Position numbers and translations under genes: made by a program
Assembly (NCBI GenBank): GCA_041648755.1
Contig: JBAZOJ010000074.1
Location: 1-13,572, forward strand
Length of the DNA: 13,572 nucleotides
Origin: JBAZOJ01 sp041648755
GTDB taxonomy: Bacteria > Planctomycetota > B143-G9
Reading direction: 5' to 3'
Notes under the pieces: generated by a model
Seen by the model: only the letters and a program-made list of their open reading frames with translations
Databases searched by the model: none
What the model was told of the DNA's origin: nothing
Shown here: positions 6,945 to 13,572 of the stretch, piece after piece
Layout of the letters: every line of letters starts with the position of its first letter
Position numbering within the stretch: the stretch's first letter is position 1

Positions 6945-7708
6945 GACTCACATTTCTGGGTACAGGAACGTCGGTGGGAATCCCTCAGATTGGCTGCCAA
7001 TGTGCAGTATGCAATTCTGAAGATAAGCGTGATAAACGGCTCAGGCCAAGCGCTCTTCTCGAGTGCGGTAACCGCAGAATCCTGATCGACATCGGGCCTG
7101 ATTTTCGACAACAGATGCTCAAGTATCGTGTTCGACATCTGGACGGGATCCTCCTGACTCACTCCCATGCCGACCATATCCTCGGTATTGACGACTTGCG
7201 AACCCTTTACAGGTCAATGGGCAAGTCTGTGGTAATCTATGGTACAAGGGAGTCCTTCGAAACCATCAGACGGATTTTCTTTTACGCATTCCTGCCCGGC
7301 AGAAGCAACGCGAGCAGACCGGTGTTTGATATGGTCGAATTCGCGTCCGAGACGTTTTCTGTTGCTGGTGTGCCTGTTACTCCAATACCGATAGAGCACG
7401 GAGATATCCTTATCAACGGATTCAGGATTGGGAAACTCGCTTACATCACGGATGGGAATCGTATCCCGGCAAAGAGCTATCCGCTGCTGAAGGATCTCGA
7501 CGTTCTGGTGATAAATGCCCTTAGACGGAAGTACCACCCTTCACATTTCACCCTTGACGATGCTCTGAATGAGATCAAGAGAGTCGCGCCAAACAGAGCG
7601 TTCATCACGCATATCGGTCACGACCTTTCTCACGGTCGTTTTTCTTTTGAGCTGAATCCGAGCGCGTATCTGGCCTACGACGGGTTGACTATCGACGTGG
7701 AGGAATAG
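6941..7708 (+). CDS. Metallo-beta-lactamase-fold hydrolase, PhnP-like
   Basis: A 255-residue hydrolase beginning at GTG 6941, which overlaps the nnrE stop as GTGA. An in-frame start 150 nt upstream exists but would add unrelated residues inside nnrE. The protein opens with MRLTFLGTGTSVGIP, then GCQCAVC (C19, C21, C24), the cysteine cluster seen in PhnP-type enzymes. The metal site is THSHADH (73-79: H74, H76, D78, H79) with H153 in IEHGD, D171 in YITDGN and the THIGHD loop (223-228). PhnP hydrolyses cyclic ribose phosphates in phosphonate breakdown, but there are no phn genes here and many relatives have unknown substrates, so only phosphodiesterase-like activity is suggested. The kinase gene starts seven bases after its stop. 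Confidence 0.85.
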   Translation: MRLTFLGTGTSVGIPQIGCQCAVCNSEDKRDKRLRPSALLECGNRRILIDIGPDFRQQMLKYRVRHLDGILLTHSHADHILGIDDLRTLYRSMGKSVVIYGTRESFETIRRIFFYAFLPGRSNASRPVFDMVEFASETFSVAGVPVTPIPIEHGDILINGFRIGKLAYITDGNRIPAKSYPLLKDLDVLVINALRRKYHPSHFTLDDALNEIKRVAPNRAFITHIGHDLSHGRFSFELNPSAYLAYDGLTIDVEE

Positions 7709-7715
7709 CCTAACC

Positions 7716-9140
7716 ATGCTTTCGTTTCTCAGAACGGCGGCGCTGGTCTTTCTGTTCGTGGCTGGAGCCGCAGCCCTCGGTGTCTTGCTGTCAGAGCGCG
7801 GCGCTGGAGAGACGGCTCAAGAGCGATTCGAACAATCCATTGAATCGCTCCGAAATGCATTCCTCAGTTCTGACGTGTTCCGCCTTCCTCAGTCCATCTC
7901 GATTGCTGCTGTCTCCCTCGGAGGCGACATAGTCGTGTTCGGTGATGCAGGTTCTCATTACACTACCAGCGATTCGCTCAATCCATACTTGACGACCTTC
8001 AGCTCCGCTGTTGCATCCATTTCCCACCGTGATGTTCTCCTGGACTTCCAGGGGCGTGTTAGACGATTCAGGTCAATCCCGGTCAGTTCACATCTTTTCG
8101 TGAAGCACCTCTTCTTCGAAATCCCGGCTCCACTGAAGACCTCGCAGGTTTCAGCCACGAGATGGGCTCTTCTTCTTCTTGCCAGTGCGCTGGCTTCATT
8201 TCTTCTTGCTGCCCTACTCTATTGGCTCCATGCGTCTCCCGTGCTGATACTTTCGAAGGCCCTCGAATCTGCCGTTTCGGCTCGCAAGAGCCAGCTTCCG
8301 TTTGCGAATTCACGCGAACCCATCGGAGAGCTATCAAGGAAAATTCGTGAATCTCTGGAGCTTCTGTGGAGTGCGCAGGAGAAGATCATTGCCTCTGAAA
8401 GGCTGGCTGTGTTCAAACAGGTGACTGCAGGCATAGCCCATGAGGTGAGAAACCCACTGACGGCAATCAGCATGACAGCTCAAATGCTTTCGAAGAAGGT
8501 CGATGACCCAATGTCTCAAGAGAGACTGCGAGTCATAATTGCCGAAATCGACAGACTCAAGCATCACATGGATCAACTCATCAATTTCGGTCGACCTTTC
8601 GAGCCTTCCCTCCGGCAGACGGATATTACCGGCGTAATCCGCGATACGCTTCTGTTGCTTAGCAGGCAACTTGAACACTCGAAGATCACTGTCATGACCT
8701 CTTTTGAGGACGGGTTACCGCTGATGTTTGTCGACCCCGACAGTTTCAAGCAGGTGCTCATCAACATCGTTCTCAATGCCGTGCAGGCAATGCCCACCGG
8801 TGGCCTTCTTACCGTCTCGGCTTCACTTACCAAGGTCGCGGGCGAACAAGCAATGACAGTCGCTATCTCGGATACCGGGTCAGGGATACCCCCGGACATT
8901 GCGCATCGTATTTTTGAGCCCTTTTTCTCCACCAAGAAGGCGGGTACCGGTCTCGGCCTCGCAATTGCGCAGAAGATCGTAGAGGCTCAAAACGGTCGCG
9001 TTCGATTTGTCTCTTCTTCCGGCGGAACAGTCTTCAGGATCTTCATTCCCGTCTCACACGGAAGCGCTCGTCTGAGAGAGATATCCACCGATACATTCAA
9101 GTCTCTGGAGGAAATGGATGCACAGAATCCTCGTAGTTGA
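7716..9140 (+). CDS. Sensor histidine kinase, NtrB-like, membrane bound
   Basis: A 474-residue sensor kinase. Two hydrophobic segments (about 6-25 and 149-171) flank an extracytoplasmic region of roughly 120 residues that matches no sensor domain I recognise. A HAMP-like linker (about 172-225) leads to the phosphoacceptor site AGIAHEVRNPLTA with H242, then the ATPase domain: N-box NIVLNAVQAM (N354), DTGSGIP (386-392), FEPFFSTK (400-407) and GTGLGLAI (410-417). The H-box style and partner match kinases that phosphorylate NtrC-family regulators. The start at 7716 has a GAGGAA about ten bases upstream and lies just after the hydrolase stop. The 3' end overlaps the regulator gene by 23 nt, so the two form one signalling unit. 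The signal is unknown. Confidence 0.93.
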   Translation: MLSFLRTAALVFLFVAGAAALGVLLSERGAGETAQERFEQSIESLRNAFLSSDVFRLPQSISIAAVSLGGDIVVFGDAGSHYTTSDSLNPYLTTFSSAVASISHRDVLLDFQGRVRRFRSIPVSSHLFVKHLFFEIPAPLKTSQVSATRWALLLLASALASFLLAALLYWLHASPVLILSKALESAVSARKSQLPFANSREPIGELSRKIRESLELLWSAQEKIIASERLAVFKQVTAGIAHEVRNPLTAISMTAQMLSKKVDDPMSQERLRVIIAEIDRLKHHMDQLINFGRPFEPSLRQTDITGVIRDTLLLLSRQLEHSKITVMTSFEDGLPLMFVDPDSFKQVLINIVLNAVQAMPTGGLLTVSASLTKVAGEQAMTVAISDTGSGIPPDIAHRIFEPFFSTKKAGTGLGLAIAQKIVEAQNGRVRFVSSSGGTVFRIFIPVSHGSARLREISTDTFKSLEEMDAQNPRS

Positions 9141-10521
9141 CGATGAAGAAAGCGTGTGCTGGGCTTTTCGTGACCTTCTCACCTCTGAGGGTTACGAAGT
9201 GGAGACGGCTCCGAGCGCTGAAGAAGGCCTTCTGAGGGCCAAAAAGGCCGCCCCTCACCTACTCTTCCTGGATATTCGGTTGCCGGGACTCGATGGACTT
9301 TCGGCGATTGACAGCTTCAAGAAAGTTATCCCAGGTTGCCCGATTATTGTGATGACAGGGCACGGAACAACTCAGACCGCCATTGAAGCCATGATGAAAG
9401 GAGCTGCCGATTACCTGTTGAAGCCCATTGACGATATAGACCTGACCCTCAGGCTTGTTCGCAAGTACCTTGCTGCTTCGACAACTGATTCAGAAGTGGC
9501 TGGAATTCGCGAGACTCTTCTCGAACGGGCCGATGTCGAGATCATGGTCGGAAGATCTGTGGCGATGCAGAGCGTATTCAAGCAGATCGGAGCTCTGGCC
9601 GGTAGCGACGTTACTGTCCTGATGCGTGGGGAATCCGGAACGGGGAAGGAATTGTGCGCTCGGTTGATTCACTTCAACTCGGAACGACGCCGCAAGCCCT
9701 TCGTAATTGTCAACTGTGCATCCCTTCCTGAGAGCCTCTTGGAGAGCGAGCTTTTTGGCCATGAAAAAGGCAGTTTCACCGGAGCCTACAGAGACAGGAA
9801 GGGATACTTCGAGATCGCCGACGGCGGGACCATCTTTCTGGACGAAGTCGGCGACTTCTCTCCCATTTCCCAGGTGAAATTGCTGAATTTCCTTGAGACA
9901 AAGTCGTTTGAACGGGTCGGTGGAACCACCCCTATCAAAGTGGATGTCAGGATTATGGCCGCAACTAACCGCAACATCGACGAAATGGTGGCATCAGGTA
10001 CTTTCAGAGAAGACCTCTTCTACCGTCTGGATGTCGTGGAGATTCGCATGCCGACCCTCAGAGAACGTAGAGAGGACGTCACCATGCTGACAGCATACTT
10101 CCTTCTCAACCTGGAGAAGAAAACCGCCATCAGCAAGAAGATGTCCTCCGAAGCCATGGAAATCCTGAAAGAGTATCCCTTCCCCGGAAACGTGCGCGAA
10201 CTACGCAATGCCATCGAGCGCGCCTGGTTCATGTGCAAGTCCGACACGATACTTGCAGAAAACCTCCCGCCGAGGCTGACGGAAAAGCCCACTACGGTTG
10301 ACGAAAAAGCGCCTGTGGATGAAGTCGTCTCATCTGTGTGCCGACAGGTCTTTGTTGAGGGCAAGACCGAAGATCTTTATGATCGCGTGATGAGCGTATT
10401 CGAGAAACCTCTGGTGATCTGGGCGCTGAAACTCACCGACGGCAATCAGGTTCAGGCCTCCCGGGTATTGGGAATCAACCGCTCCACTCTTCGAAAACTG
10501 GCTGAAAAGTACTCTCTCTGA
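9118..10521 (+). CDS. Sigma-54-dependent NtrC-family response regulator
   Basis: A 467-residue regulator with three domains. The receiver (1-118) has D8/D9, phosphoacceptor D52 in LFLDIRLPG, T80 and K102. The AAA+ domain (about 142-370) has Walker A GESGTGKE (171-178), the sigma-54 contact loop GSFTGA (218-223), Walker B IFLDEVGD (239-246), ATNRN (282-286) and FPGNVREL (355-362). The C-terminal Fis-type helix-turn-helix is at about 440-463 (GNQVQASRVLGINRSTLRK). Phosphorylation by the overlapping kinase should switch on promoters of the -24/-12 type. The contact loop has Ser in place of the more usual Ala in GAFTGA, a conservative change. The AGGA just before ATG 9118 lies inside the kinase gene. 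The gene's TGA directly abuts the opposing OsmC stop. Its target genes are not known. Confidence 0.95.
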   Translation: MHRILVVDDEESVCWAFRDLLTSEGYEVETAPSAEEGLLRAKKAAPHLLFLDIRLPGLDGLSAIDSFKKVIPGCPIIVMTGHGTTQTAIEAMMKGAADYLLKPIDDIDLTLRLVRKYLAASTTDSEVAGIRETLLERADVEIMVGRSVAMQSVFKQIGALAGSDVTVLMRGESGTGKELCARLIHFNSERRRKPFVIVNCASLPESLLESELFGHEKGSFTGAYRDRKGYFEIADGGTIFLDEVGDFSPISQVKLLNFLETKSFERVGGTTPIKVDVRIMAATNRNIDEMVASGTFREDLFYRLDVVEIRMPTLRERREDVTMLTAYFLLNLEKKTAISKKMSSEAMEILKEYPFPGNVRELRNAIERAWFMCKSDTILAENLPPRLTEKPTTVDEKAPVDEVVSSVCRQVFVEGKTEDLYDRVMSVFEKPLVIWALKLTDGNQVQASRVLGINRSTLRKLAEKYSL

Positions 10522-10908
10522 CTACGCGAAAAAGTAAGAGACATCAGGGGTGCTTTTCAGAGTATTGGCCACCATGCAGGCCTTCACAAAGCCTTTTGCT
10601 CCCTCCTTCGCATCTTCCGGGAATCCCGGAGGGAACTGCAATGTGACTGCAAAGGCAGAGTACCGCTTGGGGGCTTCGGCCACTTTCGATTCAAGCGTTA
10701 CCGTGTGGCCGTGCGGGTCGAGATCTCTCTTCGCGCAATACATGTTGAAGTACGTCGAGACGCAAAGCGCCAACGCAGCTTCGATGTATTCGGACGCTTG
10801 TGGCGCGGTGTCCGTCCCTCCATTGGGCTGCTTCAGATCCGCGATGACCCTATGCCCGCGGACATCTGCGACGATTCGAAATCCCTTCTCGTGAGTCACT
10901 GTGATCAT
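10522..10908 (-). CDS. OsmC/Ohr-family protein
   Basis: A 128-residue protein starting at ATG 10908-10906. A longer reading from 11082 is possible but would run across the intergenic promoter region, and GGAGG sits four bases before this ATG. The OsmC fold is suggested by ITVTHEKGFRIVADVRG at the N-terminus, the helix EYIEAALALCVSTYF with C49, and the late helix GFVKACMVANTL with C111. Those two positions correspond to the paired reactive cysteines of OsmC/Ohr thiol peroxidases, which reduce organic hydroperoxides in the cytoplasm. The short length and divergence mean it could instead be one of the functionally uncharacterised YhfA-type members. It is transcribed against the response regulator, with the two stop codons adjacent and no space for a terminator between them. 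Confidence 0.75.
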   Translation of the reverse strand: MITVTHEKGFRIVADVRGHRVIADLKQPNGGTDTAPQASEYIEAALALCVSTYFNMYCAKRDLDPHGHTVTLESKVAEAPKRYSAFAVTLQFPPGFPEDAKEGAKGFVKACMVANTLKSTPDVSYFFA

Positions 10909-10912
10909 TCTT

Positions 10913-10917
10913 CCTCC
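10913..10917 (-). promoter_or_regulatory. Shine-Dalgarno site selecting the OsmC-family start (GGAGG)
   Basis: GGAGG followed by AAGA and ATG on the minus strand. This is the reason for starting the gene at 10908 rather than at farther upstream in-frame codons. Confidence 0.7.
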
Positions 10918-10944
10918 GAAGTTACTGTTGCTCTTGCGTCGAAC

Positions 10945-10950
10945 AGTATA
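10945..10950 (-). promoter_or_regulatory. Candidate -10 box for the OsmC-family gene
   Basis: TATACT on the minus strand would give a 5' leader of about 30 bases ending in the GGAGG site. No convincing -35 is seen 16-18 bp upstream, so an activator may be needed or the match may be chance. Confidence 0.35.
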
Positions 10951-10997
10951 GCCCACTTCGGTTGCCGGGTCGTTTTTTGCATCAGCACGTGAAAGCG

Positions 10998-11025
10998 TTG
11001 ACACTTCATACAGGCGATGCATAAT
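10998..11025 (+). promoter_or_regulatory. Sigma-70-type promoter for the CAP-domain gene
   Basis: A consensus TTGACA at 10998-11003 is followed after 16 bp by CATAAT at 11020-11025. The leader is very short: AAGGAGG at 11032-11038 begins seven bases after the -10 box and the ATG is at 11043. Transcription would start at or within the ribosome-binding site, so either the leader is minimal or a slightly different -10 is used. Confidence 0.5.
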
Positions 11026-11042
11026 AGTGCCAAGGAGGCCGT

Positions 11043-12443
11043 ATGTTGACCAGATACTCCAGCCTTTTGTTCTCTCTCGCATGCCTGCTCACGCTCTTGG
11101 CCCACCCAAGCCCTTCTGGCGCAGAACAGAAGCAGCCTGAAATGAAACTGGCCCCGAAGGTCGAGAAGGAGTACGGTGTCAAGAGTGTAGCTTTCTCCAC
11201 CCCGTTCATGTGCGCATTCCGGCCGTTTGCGAACCCAATTCCATTCGATTCGATTGAAGTGTACGGCATCAAGGTCACCACAAAGAAGGAAGAGAAGGAA
11301 ATCGAGGTATCCTGGGGCAGTGCAGCACCAGTCAGGGTCAAGAGCGGCGGGGTCGTCAAGGTCGTCAGCGAGGCAGGGACATTTCCGATCGGATTCGCAC
11401 AGGATAAGAGCAAGGATTGGGGGTATTACTACGCCGAGTACCGGGAGGCCAAGGTTGAGAACCGGATCGTCAGGTTCTTCGACATGGACTGCAACGGCAC
11501 TTGGCTTGACAAGAAGACTGATGCACTGATGTTAGGCGACAAGGTATACGTCGTCCCCATAATGCCGACTCAGTGGTTCTATGAATGGCACGCGGAATTC
11601 GAGTTCTCAGGCGCGGGGAAGGAAATGAAGCTGAAAGCCAAACTTAGCCCCATCGAGCTTTACCCAAGCGAGAGGCGTGCAGGCGAAATCCTCAACAATA
11701 TGCGCGGTGATATGGGGCTTCCCCTCCTTCCGATGGACAAGGAACTCTCGCGTAAGGCCAGGCTTTTCGCAAAGTACATTACCGCGCAAGGCGGGGATCT
11801 TGCCGACTGGGCGAAAGTAAGGGATCCAAGACCCGAATACCTCGGGTACACTCCTGAGGCCGTTGAAATGAAGAACAGCATATTCCACATATTCGACGGC
11901 GCTGTTACGGCAATCGAGGATCTGATGGGACAATTCTACCATCGCGCGCAGTTCTTCTGGCCGGACACCAGAGTCTTCGGACTTGGTGAGGATGGAGCTG
12001 TAAGCGTCTATAACGGGGAGATGACTCGCGACTTGGAATCGATCAAATGGCAGTATCCGCTATGCATCCCTGCTCCCGAGCAGACCATCAAGTACCTGGA
12101 TTACTACGGCAAGTATGGAGGAGAAACACCAGACCCCCGCCCGGCGGGCTCGGGTGGGAGTTGGCCGATCAGCATGCAATGGGCACCTACTCCCGAGAAG
12201 CTTGAGATCAAGAAAGCAAGACTGTTCACTGTCGCAGGAGCAAAGGAAACTGAAATCAACTGTTTTGGATTCGGTCCAAACAGGCCAGCTCAGGCCACGC
12301 TCCCCGCTAATGAGGGCATGCTGCTGATCTTGGCAGACAGATCCTTCAAGAACAACACCCGCTACCACGTGGTGGTCGAATACGCCGTGGATGGGAAGGA
12401 TTTGAAGACCGACTGGTACTTCAACACGGGCCAGAAGAAGTAA
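11043..12443 (+). CDS. Secreted CAP/SCP-domain protein
   Basis: A 466-residue exported protein. Residues 1-27 are a typical signal peptide with cleavage likely after SGA. An N-terminal beta-rich region (about 40-200) includes DMDCNGTWLD (147-156), which resembles a calcium-binding loop. Residues about 208-330 look like a CAP/SCP (cysteine-rich secretory) domain: ERRAGEILNNMRGDMGLPLL, KARLFAKYI, and the FYHRAQFF segment containing a conserved-type His (H300). The C-terminal part (about 338-466) has ETPDPRP, SWPISMQW and a last strand TDWYFNTG, like an Ig-type module that follows the CAP domain in some environmental bacterial proteins. CAP domains bind sterols or act as adhesins or proteases in different lineages, so the role here is open. 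The start is set by AAGGAGG four bases upstream. The gene ends near a strong hairpin. Confidence 0.7.
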   Translation: MLTRYSSLLFSLACLLTLLAHPSPSGAEQKQPEMKLAPKVEKEYGVKSVAFSTPFMCAFRPFANPIPFDSIEVYGIKVTTKKEEKEIEVSWGSAAPVRVKSGGVVKVVSEAGTFPIGFAQDKSKDWGYYYAEYREAKVENRIVRFFDMDCNGTWLDKKTDALMLGDKVYVVPIMPTQWFYEWHAEFEFSGAGKEMKLKAKLSPIELYPSERRAGEILNNMRGDMGLPLLPMDKELSRKARLFAKYITAQGGDLADWAKVRDPRPEYLGYTPEAVEMKNSIFHIFDGAVTAIEDLMGQFYHRAQFFWPDTRVFGLGEDGAVSVYNGEMTRDLESIKWQYPLCIPAPEQTIKYLDYYGKYGGETPDPRPAGSGGSWPISMQWAPTPEKLEIKKARLFTVAGAKETEINCFGFGPNRPAQATLPANEGMLLILADRSFKNNTRYHVVVEYAVDGKDLKTDWYFNTGQKK

Positions 12444-12457
12444 CGACTCCAAGCAGT

Positions 12458-12500
12458 AAAAAACACGAACGGCGCAAGGTTGCTTGCGCCGTTCGTGTTT
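12458..12500. terminator. Bidirectional intrinsic terminator
   Basis: AAACACGAACGGCGCAAG (12461-12478) pairs perfectly with CTTGCGCCGTTCGTGTTT (12483-12500) around a GTTG loop, an 18-bp stem. Six A at 12458-12463 become a U-tract for transcripts arriving on the minus strand, so termination should be strongest for the lipoprotein gene. For the + strand CAP gene the T-run is shorter. It lies between the two converging stop codons. Confidence 0.88.
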
Positions 12501-12515
12501 CAATTCGAGGTTTGC

Positions 12516-12722
12516 TTAGAACTTGCCAGCGTTGGTGCCGCCCTTGCCATTGTCAGGGTTATCGGCGGGTGTCGTTGTTCCCTTGTCGGGGTCGGGAACG
12601 ACAACTTCATCGCCACCGTTAGTGTCAGGCCTGCTGCAACTGCAGCCGCAGCCGCGGCATCCACTCGTGAAGGCCAGAAGTCCAAGAGCACCTACAAAGA
12701 CCAGAACCTTGAAAAGCTTCAT
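12516..12722 (-). CDS. Small Cys-rich putative lipoprotein
   Basis: A 68-residue protein: a Lys-containing N-terminus, a hydrophobic stretch (about 5-18), then FTSGC with C22 as the likely lipidated cysteine. The residue at -3 is Thr rather than the usual Leu/Val/Ile, so the lipobox is imperfect. After C22 comes a compact cluster, C25, C27 and C29, and then a hydrophilic tail rich in Asp, Asn, Gly, Pro and Thr that looks disordered. GAGGGAG seven bases before the ATG supports the start. It lies 35 bp downstream of the aminotransferase on the same strand and ends just before the hairpin at 12461-12500, so it may be the last gene of that unit. Its function is unknown. Confidence 0.7.
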   Translation of the reverse strand: MKLFKVLVFVGALGLLAFTSGCRGCGCSCSRPDTNGGDEVVVPDPDKGTTTPADNPDNGKGGTNAGKF

Positions 12723-12757
12723 CTTTACTCCCTCGCGTTGTTTCCGACATAAATACG

Positions 12758-13572
12758 TCAGGAATGTACCAGCGTTTCACCATTTTCGCAAGAGAATTCC
12801 GCTCTCGACAATCTGCGCGCCGCCTCTGCGACCCGTTGTACCTCAAGGTTGAGGGCGAATCTGATATATCCCTCTCCGTACTCGCCGTAGCCTATGCCCG
12901 GGACACAGACAACTCCGGTTTCGCGAAGCAGGCGGGCTGCAGCCTTGCAGGAATTGCCGGGAATCCGCGCCCAAATGTAGAAGGTGCCATGTGGGGGCGA
13001 GACATCCCAGCCGCCTTCTCTCAGAGTCTGCACAAAGACATCTCTTCTTTGCTCATAGATCGAGACGTTTTTCGCAGAAGTGGCTTCGATCAGATTATCC
13101 AGCGCGAAGGCTCCTGCCTCCTGAATCGCCATAAACACGCCGGAGTCGATGTTCTTCTTCAGGGAGTTCAGCGACTCGAGCACCTCGCGCGAGCCGACCG
13201 CCCACGCCAGCCGCCAACCGGTCGCGTTGAAAATCTTCGAGAGTGAGTTGAACTCCACGCACAATTCCCGGGAGCCTTCAACTTCAAGGATGGAAGGGCT
13301 TCTCCTGCCATCGAAGACAAGCTCGGAGTATGCGTGGTCATAGGCAATAATGATGTCGTATTTGCGAGCGAATTCGACCGCTGAGCGAAGAAATCTGAGG
13401 TCGGCCACGGCTCCAGTGGGATTGTTGGGATAGTTCAGATACATCAGAACGGCTCTGGAAGCGACATCATGCGGAATGTCATCGAAGATTGGCAGGAAGC
13501 CGTTTTCCACGCGCAGCGGCATCGCGTATGGCACCGCTCCGGAAAGCAAGGTCGAATTCCGGTATACCGGGT
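12758..13572 (-). CDS. Class I/II aminotransferase, LL-diaminopimelate aminotransferase-like (5' end outside window)
   Basis: The C-terminal 270 or so residues of a fold-type I, pyridoxal-phosphate aminotransferase; the frame stays open to the right edge, with PVYRNST preceding the first in-window start-like codon. Motifs in fragment numbering are YPNNPTGA (47-54), YDHAYSEL (77-84, cofactor Asp and Tyr), and EFNSLSKIFNATGWR, in which K112 should form the Schiff base. The text around PYAMPLRVENGFLP and NIDSGVFMAIQEA is like LL-diaminopimelate aminotransferase (DapL), which makes LL-diaminopimelate for lysine and peptidoglycan. Closely related enzymes act on alanine, aspartate or methionine, so the substrate is not settled. 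About 120 N-terminal residues are missing if the protein has the usual length near 390. No neighbouring lysine gene is in the window. Confidence 0.88.
   Translation of the reverse strand, partial: PVYRNSTLLSGAVPYAMPLRVENGFLPIFDDIPHDVASRAVLMYLNYPNNPTGAVADLRFLRSAVEFARKYDIIIAYDHAYSELVFDGRRSPSILEVEGSRELCVEFNSLSKIFNATGWRLAWAVGSREVLESLNSLKKNIDSGVFMAIQEAGAFALDNLIEATSAKNVSIYEQRRDVFVQTLREGGWDVSPPHGTFYIWARIPGNSCKAAARLLRETGVVCVPGIGYGEYGEGYIRFALNLEVQRVAEAARRLSRAEFSCENGETLVHS

Noticed and set aside
10616..10630. Short inverted repeat TCCGGGA/TCCCGGA
   Set aside because: It lies inside the OsmC-family coding sequence, is only 7 bp per arm, and has no T-run or neighbouring copies.
11018..11036. Sigma-54-like TTGGCAC...TGCAT on the minus strand
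   Set aside because: Only nine bases separate GG and GC, one short of the strict spacing, and the bases are already explained by the CAP gene promoter and ribosome-binding site.
10909..11082. N-terminal extension of the OsmC-family protein
   Set aside because: It would cover the divergent promoter region and part of the CAP gene; GGAGG supports ATG 10908.

Overview
The window looks like a piece of chromosome from a free-living, respiring Gram-negative-type bacterium with moderate GC. Indicators are an AsmA-like envelope protein, a membrane-anchored Rieske iron-sulfur protein, a UbiE/MenG quinone methyltransferase, a sigma-54 NtrB/NtrC-type two-component pair, a short zinc-ribbon protein with one membrane segment, a secreted CAP-domain protein and a small Cys-rich lipoprotein. 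This mix recalls Planctomycetota and related candidate phyla. That placement is an impression from gene style only: there is no rRNA or marker gene here to prove it. No tRNA, rRNA, CRISPR array, insertion sequence or phage gene was seen.

Layout. (1) Positions 1-781: the 3' end of a coiled-coil ORF runs in from the left edge on the + strand and overlaps the tail of a minus-strand Rieske gene. A 92-bp divergent region follows, with a TATAAT box in each direction. (2) 782-3861: an AsmA-like envelope protein followed at 50 bp by ubiE. (3) 3928-5289: a zinc-ribbon plus membrane-segment protein with its own promoter and a strong hairpin terminator behind it. (4) 5351-10521: a tightly packed five-gene block: pyrK, nnrE, a PhnP-like metallo-beta-lactamase-fold hydrolase, a histidine kinase and a sigma-54 response regulator. 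Overlaps are 17, 4 and 23 nt and the one gap is 7 nt. (5) 10522-10908: an OsmC-family gene on the minus strand whose stop codon directly abuts the regulator's stop. (6) 11043-12443: a secreted CAP-domain protein transcribed divergently from the OsmC gene behind a TTGACA promoter. (7) 12461-12500: an 18-bp perfect hairpin shared by the converging CAP and lipoprotein genes. (8) 12516-13572: on the minus strand, a small lipoprotein downstream of a class I/II aminotransferase (LL-diaminopimelate aminotransferase-like) that is cut by the right edge.

How the genes fit together. Rieske and UbiE both belong to quinone-based respiration. PyrK is the electron-transfer subunit of dihydroorotate dehydrogenase, but no pyrD is visible next to it. 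NnrE repairs damaged NAD(P)H. The block therefore places flavin/iron-sulfur and nicotinamide redox functions in one apparent transcription unit with an NtrB/NtrC-like signalling pair, and this is the most interesting arrangement in the window. No clearly novel multi-gene system such as a defence island or biosynthetic cluster is visible.
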